Shown here: in pieces, positions 1-7,483 of the stretch | Layout of the letters: each line of letters starts with the position of its first letter | Numbering within the stretch: position 1 is the first letter of the stretch | Source: Betaproteobacteria bacterium | GTDB taxonomy: Bacteria; Pseudomonadota; Gammaproteobacteria; Burkholderiales; Burkholderiaceae_C | NCBI GenBank assembly: GCA_947448675.1 | Contig: CANFOR010000003.1 | Span: 1 to 39,427 of the forward strand | Length of the DNA stretch: 39,427 bases | Direction: 5' to 3' | Made by a program: the position numbers and the translations under genes | Notes under the pieces: generated by a model | Seen by the model: only the letters and a program-made list of their open reading frames with translations | The model's database searches: none | What the model was told of the DNA's origin: nothing

Positions 1-444
1 CAAGACTTCCCCGACGTGCGCTGGGACAAAGAGCTGGTAGACGCCATGACGGCGCGCATGGTCAACCGCCCTGCGAGCATTGACACCGTGGTGGCCACCA
101 ATTTGCACGCCGACGTGCTGAGCGACTTGGCGGCTGCGTTGGCGGGTAGCTTGGGCATAGCCCCCACCGGCAACATTGACCCCTCGCGCCGCTTCCCCAG
201 CATGTTCGAGCCCATCCACGGCTCGGCTTTCGACATCATGGGCAAAGGCTTGGCCAACCCGGTCGGTACCTTCTGGAGTTGCGTGATGCTGCTAGAGCAC
301 CTGGGCGAGCACGCAGCGGCAAAGCAACTCATGGCGGCAATTGAGGCCGTGACGGCCAACCCCGCGCTGCATACTGGCGACCTAGGTGGCACCGCCACCA
401 CGGCGCAGGTGACGCAGGCGGTGTGCGCGCTTTTGAACGCATAG
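1..444 (+). CDS. Tartrate/D-malate dehydrogenase, C-terminal part (5' end outside window)
   Basis: This is the C-terminal ~147 residues of an isocitrate/isopropylmalate-dehydrogenase-family enzyme; the reading frame is already open at base 1. The stretch VVATNLHADVLSD followed by GNIDPSRRFPSMFEPIHGSA and GKGLANPVGTFWS is typical of the TtuC/DmlA branch, NAD-dependent tartrate dehydrogenase/decarboxylase or D-malate dehydrogenase, rather than LeuB. Family knowledge: these soluble enzymes oxidise tartrate or D-malate and can decarboxylate the product. A TtuD-like glycerate kinase/hydroxypyruvate reductase lies 2.3 kb downstream, which fits a tartrate-to-glycerate route (inference). Stop TAG at 442-444. 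Substrate specificity cannot be read from this fragment. Confidence 0.85.
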   Translation, partial: QDFPDVRWDKELVDAMTARMVNRPASIDTVVATNLHADVLSDLAAALAGSLGIAPTGNIDPSRRFPSMFEPIHGSAFDIMGKGLANPVGTFWSCVMLLEHLGEHAAAKQLMAAIEAVTANPALHTGDLGGTATTAQVTQAVCALLNA

Positions 445-489
445 CATTTTTGAAAAACCAAGAACTACAGAATAAATTCGAGACACCGT

Positions 490-1440
490 ATGAAAAAAAT
501 CCTTTCGTATTTAGCGCTTATTTTGGCGGTGCCTATGGCTTGGGCGCAAACCTGCCCCGAGAAAAACCTGCTGTATTGGCAAGCTTTTCCACCCGGCGGC
601 GAGTCCGATTTATCGGCCCGGCACCAGCAAATCATGCTGAAGAAAAAATGCGCAGCGATAGACACCATCGTGCAGTACAAAGCCGGTGCCGGTGGTGGTC
701 TGATGTGGGGGCAAATGAACCAGCTGCCCGGCGACGGCTTGAACATTGTGGGCATCAATTTGCCGCACATCGTGTTCCAGCCTTTAGAGGGCCAGGTGCA
801 ATACAAAACGACCGATGTCGTGCCAGTGTTTTGGTTCCACTACACACCCGACGTGCTGCTAGTGCCCGAGGCCAGTCCGATGAAAAACTTTGCTGACTTT
901 GTCAAAGCCGCCAAAGCCGAGCCGGGCAAAATAAGCCTCGGCGGCTCGGGCTTGAACTCGGCTAACCACGCGGCGCATGAGCGGCTCGACGCCATCTTCA
1001 AAATCAAAACCAATTACATCCCCTACAAGGGCACGGGCGATATGTCTACCGCCGTGCTCGGCGCGCAGGTCGACGGTGCCATGACCTACAGCGCCTTTGC
1101 CATCAACAACAAAGGCCGGGTGCGCGCCCTGGCCATTGCCATGGACAAGCGCCACCCGCTGCTGCCCGATGTGCCCACTTTCAAAGAGCTGGGCGTAGAC
1201 TGGGTCGACGGTGCTTACCGTGGCATCGGTGTGCCCAAGTCCACCCCGCCCGAGGCGCGCAAACGTCTCTCCGACATGTGGATGGCACTCAACAACGAGC
1301 CCGAGATGAAAGAACTGGCCGCCAAAAACGGCTTTGAACTCGTCAACATTGGTCTGGAGCAAATGGACGCCTTCATGAAAGAAAAAACCAAGCTCTACAC
1401 CGAGGCTGCGGCCCTGCTAGGCCTGGGTAAAAAACCCTGA
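490..1440 (+). CDS. Bug/TctC-family periplasmic solute receptor
   Basis: A 316-residue protein with a clear Sec signal peptide (residues 1-19, cleavage after AWA). The mature part is a Bug (Bordetella uptake gene)/TctC receptor: PGGESDLSAR near the start, a QYKAGAGGG ligand-loop region, the conserved NYIPYKGTGD, and a late GVPKSTPPEARKRLSD block. Length is normal for the family. These proteins bind carboxylates in the periplasm and deliver them to TctAB membrane partners. No tctA/tctB is present in the window, so this is an orphan receptor here. The position 45 bp after the tartrate/malate dehydrogenase gene suggests a dicarboxylate ligand (inference). The ATG at 490 has only a weak ribosome-binding site. 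Confidence 0.9.
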   Translation: MKKILSYLALILAVPMAWAQTCPEKNLLYWQAFPPGGESDLSARHQQIMLKKKCAAIDTIVQYKAGAGGGLMWGQMNQLPGDGLNIVGINLPHIVFQPLEGQVQYKTTDVVPVFWFHYTPDVLLVPEASPMKNFADFVKAAKAEPGKISLGGSGLNSANHAAHERLDAIFKIKTNYIPYKGTGDMSTAVLGAQVDGAMTYSAFAINNKGRVRALAIAMDKRHPLLPDVPTFKELGVDWVDGAYRGIGVPKSTPPEARKRLSDMWMALNNEPEMKELAAKNGFELVNIGLEQMDAFMKEKTKLYTEAAALLGLGKKP

Positions 1441-1477
1441 ACCGGGCTTGGCCGCGAGGGCTTCAAGCCGAGGGTTA
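1428..1477 (-). terminator. Probable terminator of the cupredoxin gene
   Basis: Read on the minus strand, AACCCT (1476-1471, overlapping the stop codon) pairs with AGGGTT (1438-1433), with an inner GGCTTG/CAAGCC pair, and a run of T follows immediately. It sits in the 34-bp gap between convergent genes. The inner arms are unequal, so the exact fold is uncertain. Confidence 0.5.
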
Positions 1478-2134
1478 AATGCGCCGCCGGCGTGGCACGA
1501 CGCTCAATTGCATGGTGGTTTGTACTGGCGTTGCGCCTACCGTAATGCGCTGAGGCGGCAGGTCGAGCAATTGGTCAGAATGCCAAGTGCGTACCTGCGC
1601 TAGGCCATTGGGCAAGTTTTCAAAGCTGGCAATACCTTCGGCATTGGTGAGCGCGGCCCAGGGCGAGTCGCTCACATAAATATGGCCGCGCATCGACGCA
1701 TGCAAATGGCAACCTAAGAGCACGGCGCCAGCTTTGTTAAAGGTGCTTTCCGCGCTCTCTGCGGCTTTGCCTTCGGGCTTGGCCCCTAAGCGCAGCTCAA
1801 AGCCACCACCGGCGTTGCTGTCAAATTGCGCTAGGCCCGTAGCCGAGCCTCGCACATGGTGTTCCCAGGGGTCGTTGTTTACAAAGCGAATCTTGGCCCC
1901 TACGCTGACGAGCGTTACCAAGGGCGCAAACCGCATTTTTTCTTGGTTGATCGTGGCTTGCAGGGGCAGCGCCACACGGGGCGTGCCTGCTGTAGCGGGT
2001 TGCACCACCACCACGGCGTCGGGTACGGGTTTGCCTTCTTTGTCTAACACGCTAATTTGAACGGTCGCAGCGCTGGCCCATGCACTGGCTGCGCAGAGTA
2101 AGAGCGCGCTGCATCTTTGAATGGTTTTGTACAT
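1475..2134 (-). CDS. Exported cupredoxin-like (MauL-type) protein
   Basis: A 219-residue protein starting at the ATG at 2134, which directly precedes a good signal peptide (MYKTIQRCSALLLCAASAWA). A longer reading frame exists upstream but would run through the preceding gene. The mature domain has the copper-site pattern of plastocyanin-like proteins: a histidine in NNDPWEHHV and C-H-x4-M in GCHLHASMRGHI. Proteins with this layout are often annotated as methylamine-utilisation (MauL-like) proteins, but no mau genes are nearby. A carboxypeptidase-regulatory-like fold is likely for the C-terminal half. It lies 10 bp after the lipoprotein gene on the same strand, so the two are almost certainly co-transcribed. 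Periplasmic copper or electron-transfer role inferred. Confidence 0.75.
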   Translation of the reverse strand: MYKTIQRCSALLLCAASAWASAATVQISVLDKEGKPVPDAVVVVQPATAGTPRVALPLQATINQEKMRFAPLVTLVSVGAKIRFVNNDPWEHHVRGSATGLAQFDSNAGGGFELRLGAKPEGKAAESAESTFNKAGAVLLGCHLHASMRGHIYVSDSPWAALTNAEGIASFENLPNGLAQVRTWHSDQLLDLPPQRITVGATPVQTTMQLSVVPRRRRI

Positions 2135-2144
2135 GACTACACCG

Positions 2145-2522
2145 CTATTTGACGATGTGCCAAACTTTGAGGTAGTTGTCGCCAAACTTGTCGCCAGGCT
2201 CTTGGTCTTCAGGCCAGGTGTACAAAGGTTTGCCTTTGTAAGCCCATTGTTTTTGCCCGTTGTCACGCATCACCACGCTCCAGTCGCCGTTGCTTTTGTC
2301 GGCGTCGGCAGCCAACATGGGTGGCCATTTCACGGCGCAGTCGCCGTTGCAAACCGACTTGCCGCTGCCCGCTACATCTTTGTCAAAGGTGTAGAGCGTC
2401 AGGCCTTTGCTATTGACCATCATGCCGTCTTTCATATTGCCAGGAGCTGCAGCGTACATGCTGGCGCAAGCGCTGAGAAAGGCGAGCACTAAGGCAAAGA
2501 ATGCAAAAAATATTTTTCTCAT
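2145..2522 (-). CDS. Lipoprotein of the COG4315 (YxFWYxxD repeat) family
   Basis: A 125-residue lipoprotein. The start at 2522 is chosen because GGAGA lies at a proper distance and the protein then begins with a lipoprotein signal ending LSAC (lipobox). The mature part has the two family blocks: LTLYTFDKDVAGSGKSVCNGDCAVKWPP (in shortened form YTFD...C...C...WPP) and the later QWAYKGKPLYTWPED. Function of the family is unknown; members are often controlled by ECF sigma factors and occur with copper proteins. It is first in a two-gene unit with the cupredoxin gene. A candidate ECF-type promoter lies about 70 bp upstream. Confidence 0.85.
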   Translation of the reverse strand: MRKIFFAFFALVLAFLSACASMYAAAPGNMKDGMMVNSKGLTLYTFDKDVAGSGKSVCNGDCAVKWPPMLAADADKSNGDWSVVMRDNGQKQWAYKGKPLYTWPEDQEPGDKFGDNYLKVWHIVK

Positions 2523-2589
2523 GCGTGTCTCCAGAGGGTGAATTGAGGTTGCGAGCGTCAGTCGCTTGAGGTGGCTTTGTGACAAAAAA

Positions 2590-2617
2590 TAAGACTCCTG
2601 TTTGGCTGTCGAGTTCC
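2590..2617 (-). promoter_or_regulatory. Candidate ECF (sigma-E-like) promoter for the lipoprotein-cupredoxin pair
   Basis: On the minus strand GGAACT (2617-2612) is followed after 16 nt by GTCTTA (2595-2590), close to the sigma-E/ECF pattern of GGAACTT and TCTAA with a 15-16 nt spacer. It would give a leader of roughly 60 nt before the start at 2522. Pattern match only; the -10 has one mismatch. Confidence 0.4.
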
Positions 2618-2717
2618 TGTTGCAGCCTAGGTGGTCGTTTATATTTGAAACAATATGTATCGATAAGTTGATGCGCACATTGGCCTAGCTCAAGCACAAT
2701 AGCGCCAGGAGACGCCT

Positions 2718-4112
2718 ATGACACCATGCAATCCGCGCCGCCAGCCGCGCGAATTTTTAGAACAGCTTTACCAAGCCGCCGTCACGCGGGCGCTGCCACT
2801 GCACAACACCTCAGCTTATCTGCCCCCGCCGCCCACGCGCGCGAGTGGTGGCCGCACCATCGTGCTGGGCGCGGGCAAGGCGGCGGGGGCGATGGCCCAG
2901 GCGGTCGAGGCGCTGTGGGCTGCGCATGCGGGCTGGGACGCGCCGCTCAGCGGCTTGGTGGTCACACGCTACGGCCACACGCCGCCGCGACCTGCGAGCC
3001 TGGTGGGCCTGGCGCAGCGCATTGAAGTGGTGGAGGCTGCCCACCCCGTGCCCGATGCAGCAGGCCTGGCGGCATCCGAGCGCATCATGGCCATGGCGCA
3101 GGGGCTCACCGAGCATGACCTGGTGCTGTGCCTCATCTCCGGCGGCGGCTCGTCTTTGCTGACCCTGCCGGCGGAGGGTTTGACGCTGGCCGACAAGCAG
3201 CGCATCAACCAAGAACTGCTGGCCAGTGGCGCCAGCATCGGCGAGATGAACTGCGTGCGCAAACACCTCTCGCGCATCAAGGGCGGGCGCTTGGCTGCGG
3301 CCTGTGCGCCTGCGCGCGTGGTGACGCTTGCCATTAGCGATGTGCCAGGTGACGACCCCAGCACCATTGCCAGTGGCCCGACTGTGCCCGACGCCACGAC
3401 TTGCCTCGATGCGCTACAAATTTTAGAGCGCTACACGCACAGCCTGCCTGCCTCGGTGGCCGATTTGCTGCGTAACAATGCCTTAGAAACGCCCAAACCT
3501 GGCGACCCGATTTTTGCTGCGCAAACGGTGCACGTGATCGCCACACCGCAGCAGTCTTTGGAAGCAGCAGCGGTACTGGCGCGGCAAGCGGGCCTGGCGG
3601 CATACATCTTGAGCGACGAAATGGAAGGCGAGTCGCGCGAGGTCGGTAAGGTGCATGCAGCCCTGGCGCGGGCCGTGGCACGCGGCCAAGGCGCATGGCA
3701 AAAACCCTGCGTGATTTTGAGCGGCGGCGAGACCACGGTGACGGTACGCAAGCCTGCTGCCAGCACGCCCGCAATGGGCCTCAGCGCTACGGGCCAAGCG
3801 GCTACCCCAGGCAAGCCTGGCCGGGGAGGCCGCGCAGGCGAGTTTTGCATGGGCCTGGCCCTGGCCCTGCAAGGCCAGGCCAGCGTCTGGGGCTTGGCTG
3901 CTGACACCGACGGCATTGACGGCGTGGAAGACAACGCCGGTACTTTCGTCGCGCCCGACACCCTACGCAAAGCAGAGCAGCTCGGCATGAAAATCAATGA
4001 CTATTTAAGCCGCAACGATGCCTACGGCTACTTCGAACCACTGGGCGATTTGCTCTTCACCGGGCCCACCCATACCAATGTGAACGATTTTCGTGCGCTA
4101 TTGATTTTGTAG
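2718..4112 (+). CDS. ttuD: Glycerate 2-kinase / hydroxypyruvate reductase (MOFRL family, TtuD-like)
   Basis: A 464-residue cytoplasmic enzyme of the GckA/TtuD family. Visible blocks are the N-terminal GAGKAAGAMAQAVE, HPVPDAAG, CLISGGGSSLL, the NCVRKHLSRIKGGRLA segment, and the C-terminal MOFRL domain ending ADTDGIDG...NDAYGYFE. Family members phosphorylate glycerate to 2-phosphoglycerate; the older name is hydroxypyruvate reductase of the tartrate pathway. The start is supported by CAGGAG seven bases upstream. Oddities: between TTVTVR and GRGGRAGEF there is an extra Pro/Ala-rich stretch of about 22 residues where relatives run straight on. The gene also carries an internal copy (3413-3471) of the 59-nt repeat, and its last five codons and TAG stop lie in another copy (4097-4155). 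Confidence 0.88.
   Translation: MTPCNPRRQPREFLEQLYQAAVTRALPLHNTSAYLPPPPTRASGGRTIVLGAGKAAGAMAQAVEALWAAHAGWDAPLSGLVVTRYGHTPPRPASLVGLAQRIEVVEAAHPVPDAAGLAASERIMAMAQGLTEHDLVLCLISGGGSSLLTLPAEGLTLADKQRINQELLASGASIGEMNCVRKHLSRIKGGRLAAACAPARVVTLAISDVPGDDPSTIASGPTVPDATTCLDALQILERYTHSLPASVADLLRNNALETPKPGDPIFAAQTVHVIATPQQSLEAAAVLARQAGLAAYILSDEMEGESREVGKVHAALARAVARGQGAWQKPCVILSGGETTVTVRKPAASTPAMGLSATGQAATPGKPGRGGRAGEFCMGLALALQGQASVWGLAADTDGIDGVEDNAGTFVAPDTLRKAEQLGMKINDYLSRNDAYGYFEPLGDLLFTGPTHTNVNDFRALLIL
3413..3471 (+). repeat. 59-nt repeat, copy 1 (inside ttuD)
   Basis: Head GCTACAAATTTTAGAGC, then CACGCACAGCC and GTGGCC at the same distances as in the copy in iorB. Read as G-CTA-CAA-ATT-TTA-GAG: residues 233-252 begin LQILERYTHS; the iorB copy gives LQNNEQSTHS in the same frame. 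The natural family sequence here is similar, so convergence is possible. Confidence 0.65.
3742..3800 (-). repeat. 59-nt repeat, degenerate copy (inside ttuD)
   Basis: Reverse strand shows a decayed head ending in GTAGC (3790-3786), followed by CATTGCGGGCG and GGCAGC blocks. It coincides with the extra ~22 residues in the MOFRL domain. Match is weak and boundaries are approximate. Confidence 0.35.
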
Positions 4113-4155
4113 CTGCTTAAGCACATAGAATGGGTGTTCCAAGGCATTTTGTTCG
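4097..4155 (+). repeat. 59-nt repeat, copy 2 (supplies ttuD stop codon)
   Basis: Head GCTATTGATTTTGTAGC at 4097-4113 with perfect GCTA/TAGC arms; GGCATTTTGTTC forms the tail. The TAG at 4110-4112 is the ttuD stop, read G-CTA-TTG-ATT-TTG-TAG. The rest fills the gap before the cupin gene. Confidence 0.8.
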
Positions 4156-4174
4156 ATTTATCGAGGAGAAAACC

Positions 4175-4459
4175 ATGCATATTAGTTTTGCAGAATTTGA
4201 AGCCGCCACCCAAGCCCAAGGCTATCCCGAGGTGTTGGCGCGCGAATGGCTCGCCAACACTGTAGCGGGCGAGCACAGCCACCCCTTTGACGCCAGCGCC
4301 TTGCTGGTGCAAGGCGAAATGTGGCTCACCGTCGATGGCAAAACCCAGCATCTGTTGCCCGGCGACCGCTTTGCCTTGCTGCGCGACACCCTGCACGATG
4401 AACGTTATGGCCCCGAAGGCGCCACCTACTGGGTCGGGCGACGCGGAGCTAGCGCTTGA
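4175..4459 (+). CDS. Small single-domain cupin protein
   Basis: A 94-residue protein with one cupin (double-stranded beta-helix) domain: GEHSHPFDASALLVQGEMWL (motif 1, His and Glu-like metal ligands), then LLPGDRFALLRDTLHDERYG (motif 2). The ATG at 4175 is chosen over an upstream in-frame codon because GAGGAG lies 8 bases before it. Length suits the stand-alone AraC-N-like cupins. Function is not known from sequence; a metal-binding or sensory role is only a guess. Its stop codon overlaps the start of the following CHAT gene (TTGA), so the two are translationally coupled. Confidence 0.75.
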   Translation: MHISFAEFEAATQAQGYPEVLAREWLANTVAGEHSHPFDASALLVQGEMWLTVDGKTQHLLPGDRFALLRDTLHDERYGPEGATYWVGRRGASA

Positions 4460-7452
4460 GCTGGCTGCGCTGGCTGTATGCGGCGCTCTGCCTCTGTGCG
4501 GTGGGCCCTGCCTTGGCGCAAGATGCGCAGCTCGACGCCAGCTTTCGCCGCGTTAGCCCACAAGAGCAGCAGCGGCTCGAAGCCGTGCTGGCCGCGCCGG
4601 TGCCACAAGGGGCCACGCCCGAGGCGCTGGACAAACACTTTGTGGAGAAAGAAGTCGCGGCCCAAATGTTGGGCGAGCGCGTCCAGCGTGAAGACACTTT
4701 GCGGGCCTGGGCCGCCGCCGTGCCCAACTGGGTGCCACGCCTGAACTTGGCCTTGACCTACCAGTACCGCCAAGACTACGCGCAAGCTAACCAGTGGATG
4801 CGCGATGCCTGCGCCAACACCGCCAATGCCTGGACCAAGAGTTTTTGCACAGCCCGCTTTGCCGAGATGCTGGCCCAGCAGTTTCAGCCCGAGCAGGCCG
4901 AGCAAAAAGCCGCCGAAGCACGCAGCCAGGTGGCCAGCGCCGAGCCCGGGGCCAAGCAAGTTTGGCAGCAAGTCAACATCGCCCGCGCCAAGTACCAACT
5001 CGACATGGCCCGCTGCACCCTGCTGCGAAATGCAGGCCAGCGCGAGAAGGCCTTGCAAGCCGCCCACGAGGCCGAGCAAAGCGCGCGCTATACCGTGCAA
5101 TTGGTTGCCAAGGAAGGCCGTGCGCAGCGCATCGGCCCGGGGGTGGATTTGTCTGACGCGCTAGCCCGCAGCACCGCCCTGGCGCGCGACCTGGGCCTGT
5201 ACTCCCAGGCCGAAGCGTCTTTGGCCAAGCACCTGCGCGCCGCCAAAGAGCTCGAGCTCCCGTTGGTGCAGCGCATGGCGATTTACGAGAGCGCAGCCAA
5301 CCTGCGCTTTGTCCAGCGCGAGTTTGCTGCTGCAGAAAAGCTGGCACGCCAGGCTGACGAAATCACCGCCAACATGGGCTATGAGCCCACCCACCCTTGG
5401 CGCGTAGCCAAAATGCGCTTGATCTTGCTGAGTATGGGTGGGCAAAAGCATTGGGCGCCAGCGGCGGCCGAGTTGGCCCGGCTCGACGCAGCGGCCAGCA
5501 CCAGCGCCCAGCAAGCCCGCGCCCAAATGGGCTACGAGCGCGGCCTGGTTTACCTGCACACTGGCCGTGGCCCTGAGGCTGCGCCTTTGTTTGCGCAAAG
5601 CGCCCAGAGATACAAGCGCACTTTTGGTGAGCAGCATTTGTTCACCGCCAACGCCCAAGGCTTGCAAGGTGCAGCCCTGTGGCAAAGCGCCGTGCCCGCT
5701 GACAAAGCCAAGGCCTTGGCTTTGCTCAAACTGTCGGTGCAAAACCAGCTCTTGCCCAGCAATGCCGACTACTCTGAAAACCACGGCGTGCGCAAAGAAA
5801 TTCGCGCCGCGATTTTTGCCGCCTACCTCGAAGCCCTGGCCACCACGCCGGGTGAAGACCCCCTGCAAGCCCTGGGCGTGGCCGACTGGGTGCGCGGCGG
5901 CGTGGTGCAAGGCGCGTTGGCCGACGCAGCGGTGCGCTCGGCCGCGCAAGACCCGGCCCTGGCCGAGTGGGTGCGGCAAGACCAAGACGCTAAAAACGAA
6001 ACCGCTGCATTGCGCAATTATTTGCAAGGTGACGCGGGCGACGCGGCCTCGCCATTGCCTGACGTTGCTACCAAAATGAGAGCGCGAATCGCAGAACTGG
6101 AGCGCATTAGAAGCCAATTGCATGCCAAAATCCAGCAGGGATTTCCAGATTACGACCGCCTGGTGCGGCCGCAAGCACCCAGCACGCAAAGCATTCGCCA
6201 GGGCATAGGTGCCAATGAGGCCCTGCTGATGCTTTTGCCCACGCCAGACGCCGTTTACGTCTGGGCCCTGGCTGCGGATGGCGCGCCCGCCTTTGCCCGC
6301 GTGCTCCTGCCGCAAAGCGAATTGGCAGCGCTGGTGCGCGAGCTGCGCCGCACCTTGGCCGAAGACAGCAGTACGCACCGCCCGCCCGACTTCAGCCTGC
6401 GCAACGCCTACGCCATTTACCAGCGCCTGCTGGCCCCTGTAGCCCAAGTATGGGCTGGTAAAAAGCACTTGGTGGTGGCGGCCGGGGGCGAGTTGGGGCA
6501 AATCCCGTTTGGCCTCTTGCTCACCGCGCCGGGGCCCGATGCCAGCGCCACGCGGGTGCCCGGCCAAGGTGTGCCCGCTGCGCAATGGCCCTGGTTGATT
6601 CGGCAAATCGCCATCAGCCACGTGCCCAGCGTGACGGCTTGGCTGGCCACCAAACTGTTTGCCAAAGCGCCTTCAGCGCCCGAGGCTTTGATGGCCTGGG
6701 CCGACCCAATTTTTAAGCTCCATTCAGAAGAAAAAAGGCCTGAGACGCCCGCCAAACGTGCGTTAGCAGCTACAGAAATGGTAGCGCCTATCGCATTGGA
6801 GTTGAGCGAAACGCTGCGCGCCAGGCCCGACTATGGCGACATATTGCCGCGCTTGTTTGACACCGAAGACGAGGTGCTGGAGATCGCCCACTCGCTGCAG
6901 GCCAACCCGCAGACCGACGTGGTCTTGGGCGCGCGGGCTACGCGCGACAGCGTGCTGCTGGCCAGCAGCAGCGGCGCTTTGCGGCGCAAACGGGTGCTGG
7001 CGTTTTCGACCCACGGGCTCAAAGCCAATGACCTACCGGGCCTGGACCAACCGTCTTTGGCCATGGCCGCTACCAGCGCCACGGCGGGCCGTATCCAAAG
7101 CTCTTTGCTGCTGCTGAGCGATGTGCTGGGCCTCAAGCTCAATGCCGACTGGGTGGTGCTTTCGGCCTGCAACACGGCCTCGGCCGACGGTCAAGCCGAC
7201 GAGGCCTTGAGCGGTTTGGCGCGCGGCTTTTTCTATGCTGGCTCGCGCAGCGTGGTGGTGACGCATTGGTCGGTCTACAGTGGCAGCGCCAAAGACTTGA
7301 TGGTGGCGACCTTTGCCCACTACGCGCAAAACCCACAAGCGCCCAAGGCCGAGAGCCTGCGCCAAGCCATGCTCAAAGTCATGGCCAAGCCCTCCTATGG
7401 CCATCCTATCCATTGGGCGCCCTATGCGCTGGTGGGGGACGGTGGGCGCTAA
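4456..7452 (+). CDS. Exported TPR-CHAT (caspase-like) protein
   Basis: A 998-residue protein. The start is TTG at 4456, overlapping the cupin stop (TTGA); it gives an immediate signal peptide (WLYAALCLCAVGPALA, cleavage before QD), so the protein should be periplasmic or surface-exposed. Residues ~30-500 are helical with TPR-like repeats. A charged helical segment follows, and residues ~650-998 form a CHAT (caspase HetF associated with TPRs) domain with the catalytic dyad visible: His853 in AFSTHG and Cys905 in LSACNTA, then GLARGFFYAGSRSVVVTHW. CHAT domains are clan CD cysteine proteases (separase/caspase fold). Substrate and partners are unknown; the only coupled neighbour is the cupin. Two 59-nt repeat copies in opposite orientation encode residues 538-557 and 758-777. 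Confidence 0.85.
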   Translation: MSWLRWLYAALCLCAVGPALAQDAQLDASFRRVSPQEQQRLEAVLAAPVPQGATPEALDKHFVEKEVAAQMLGERVQREDTLRAWAAAVPNWVPRLNLALTYQYRQDYAQANQWMRDACANTANAWTKSFCTARFAEMLAQQFQPEQAEQKAAEARSQVASAEPGAKQVWQQVNIARAKYQLDMARCTLLRNAGQREKALQAAHEAEQSARYTVQLVAKEGRAQRIGPGVDLSDALARSTALARDLGLYSQAEASLAKHLRAAKELELPLVQRMAIYESAANLRFVQREFAAAEKLARQADEITANMGYEPTHPWRVAKMRLILLSMGGQKHWAPAAAELARLDAAASTSAQQARAQMGYERGLVYLHTGRGPEAAPLFAQSAQRYKRTFGEQHLFTANAQGLQGAALWQSAVPADKAKALALLKLSVQNQLLPSNADYSENHGVRKEIRAAIFAAYLEALATTPGEDPLQALGVADWVRGGVVQGALADAAVRSAAQDPALAEWVRQDQDAKNETAALRNYLQGDAGDAASPLPDVATKMRARIAELERIRSQLHAKIQQGFPDYDRLVRPQAPSTQSIRQGIGANEALLMLLPTPDAVYVWALAADGAPAFARVLLPQSELAALVRELRRTLAEDSSTHRPPDFSLRNAYAIYQRLLAPVAQVWAGKKHLVVAAGGELGQIPFGLLLTAPGPDASATRVPGQGVPAAQWPWLIRQIAISHVPSVTAWLATKLFAKAPSAPEALMAWADPIFKLHSEEKRPETPAKRALAATEMVAPIALELSETLRARPDYGDILPRLFDTEDEVLEIAHSLQANPQTDVVLGARATRDSVLLASSSGALRRKRVLAFSTHGLKANDLPGLDQPSLAMAATSATAGRIQSSLLLLSDVLGLKLNADWVVLSACNTASADGQADEALSGLARGFFYAGSRSVVVTHWSVYSGSAKDLMVATFAHYAQNPQAPKAESLRQAMLKVMAKPSYGHPIHWAPYALVGDGGR
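6067..6125 (+). repeat. 59-nt repeat, copy 3 (in CHAT gene, sense)
   Basis: Head GCTACCAAAATGAGAGC, then TCGCAG, GGAGCGCATTAG and AAGCCAATTG at the family spacing. Read in phase GCT-ACC-AAA-ATG it encodes ATKMRARIAELERIRSQLHA, a charged helix (residues 538-557). fabD and fabG copies are read in the same phase. Confidence 0.75.
6727..6785 (-). repeat. 59-nt repeat, copy 4 (in CHAT gene, antisense)
   Basis: Reverse strand: head GCTACCATTTCTGTAGC, then TGCTAACGCACG, GGCGGGCG, AGGCC and a T-rich end. It encodes EEKRPETPAKRALAATEMVA on the gene strand (residues 758-777), which aligns without gaps with the SppA and RseB repeat peptides. Confidence 0.85.
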
Positions 7453-7483
7453 AGCGCAAGGGCTGCTGTGGTCGGCAAGGCTG

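Noticed and set aside
5161-6621. Long open frame on the minus strand (486 codons) opposite the CHAT gene
   Set aside because: It mirrors the codon bias of the plus-strand gene, has no recognisable motif, and the CHAT and TPR features on the plus strand are clear.
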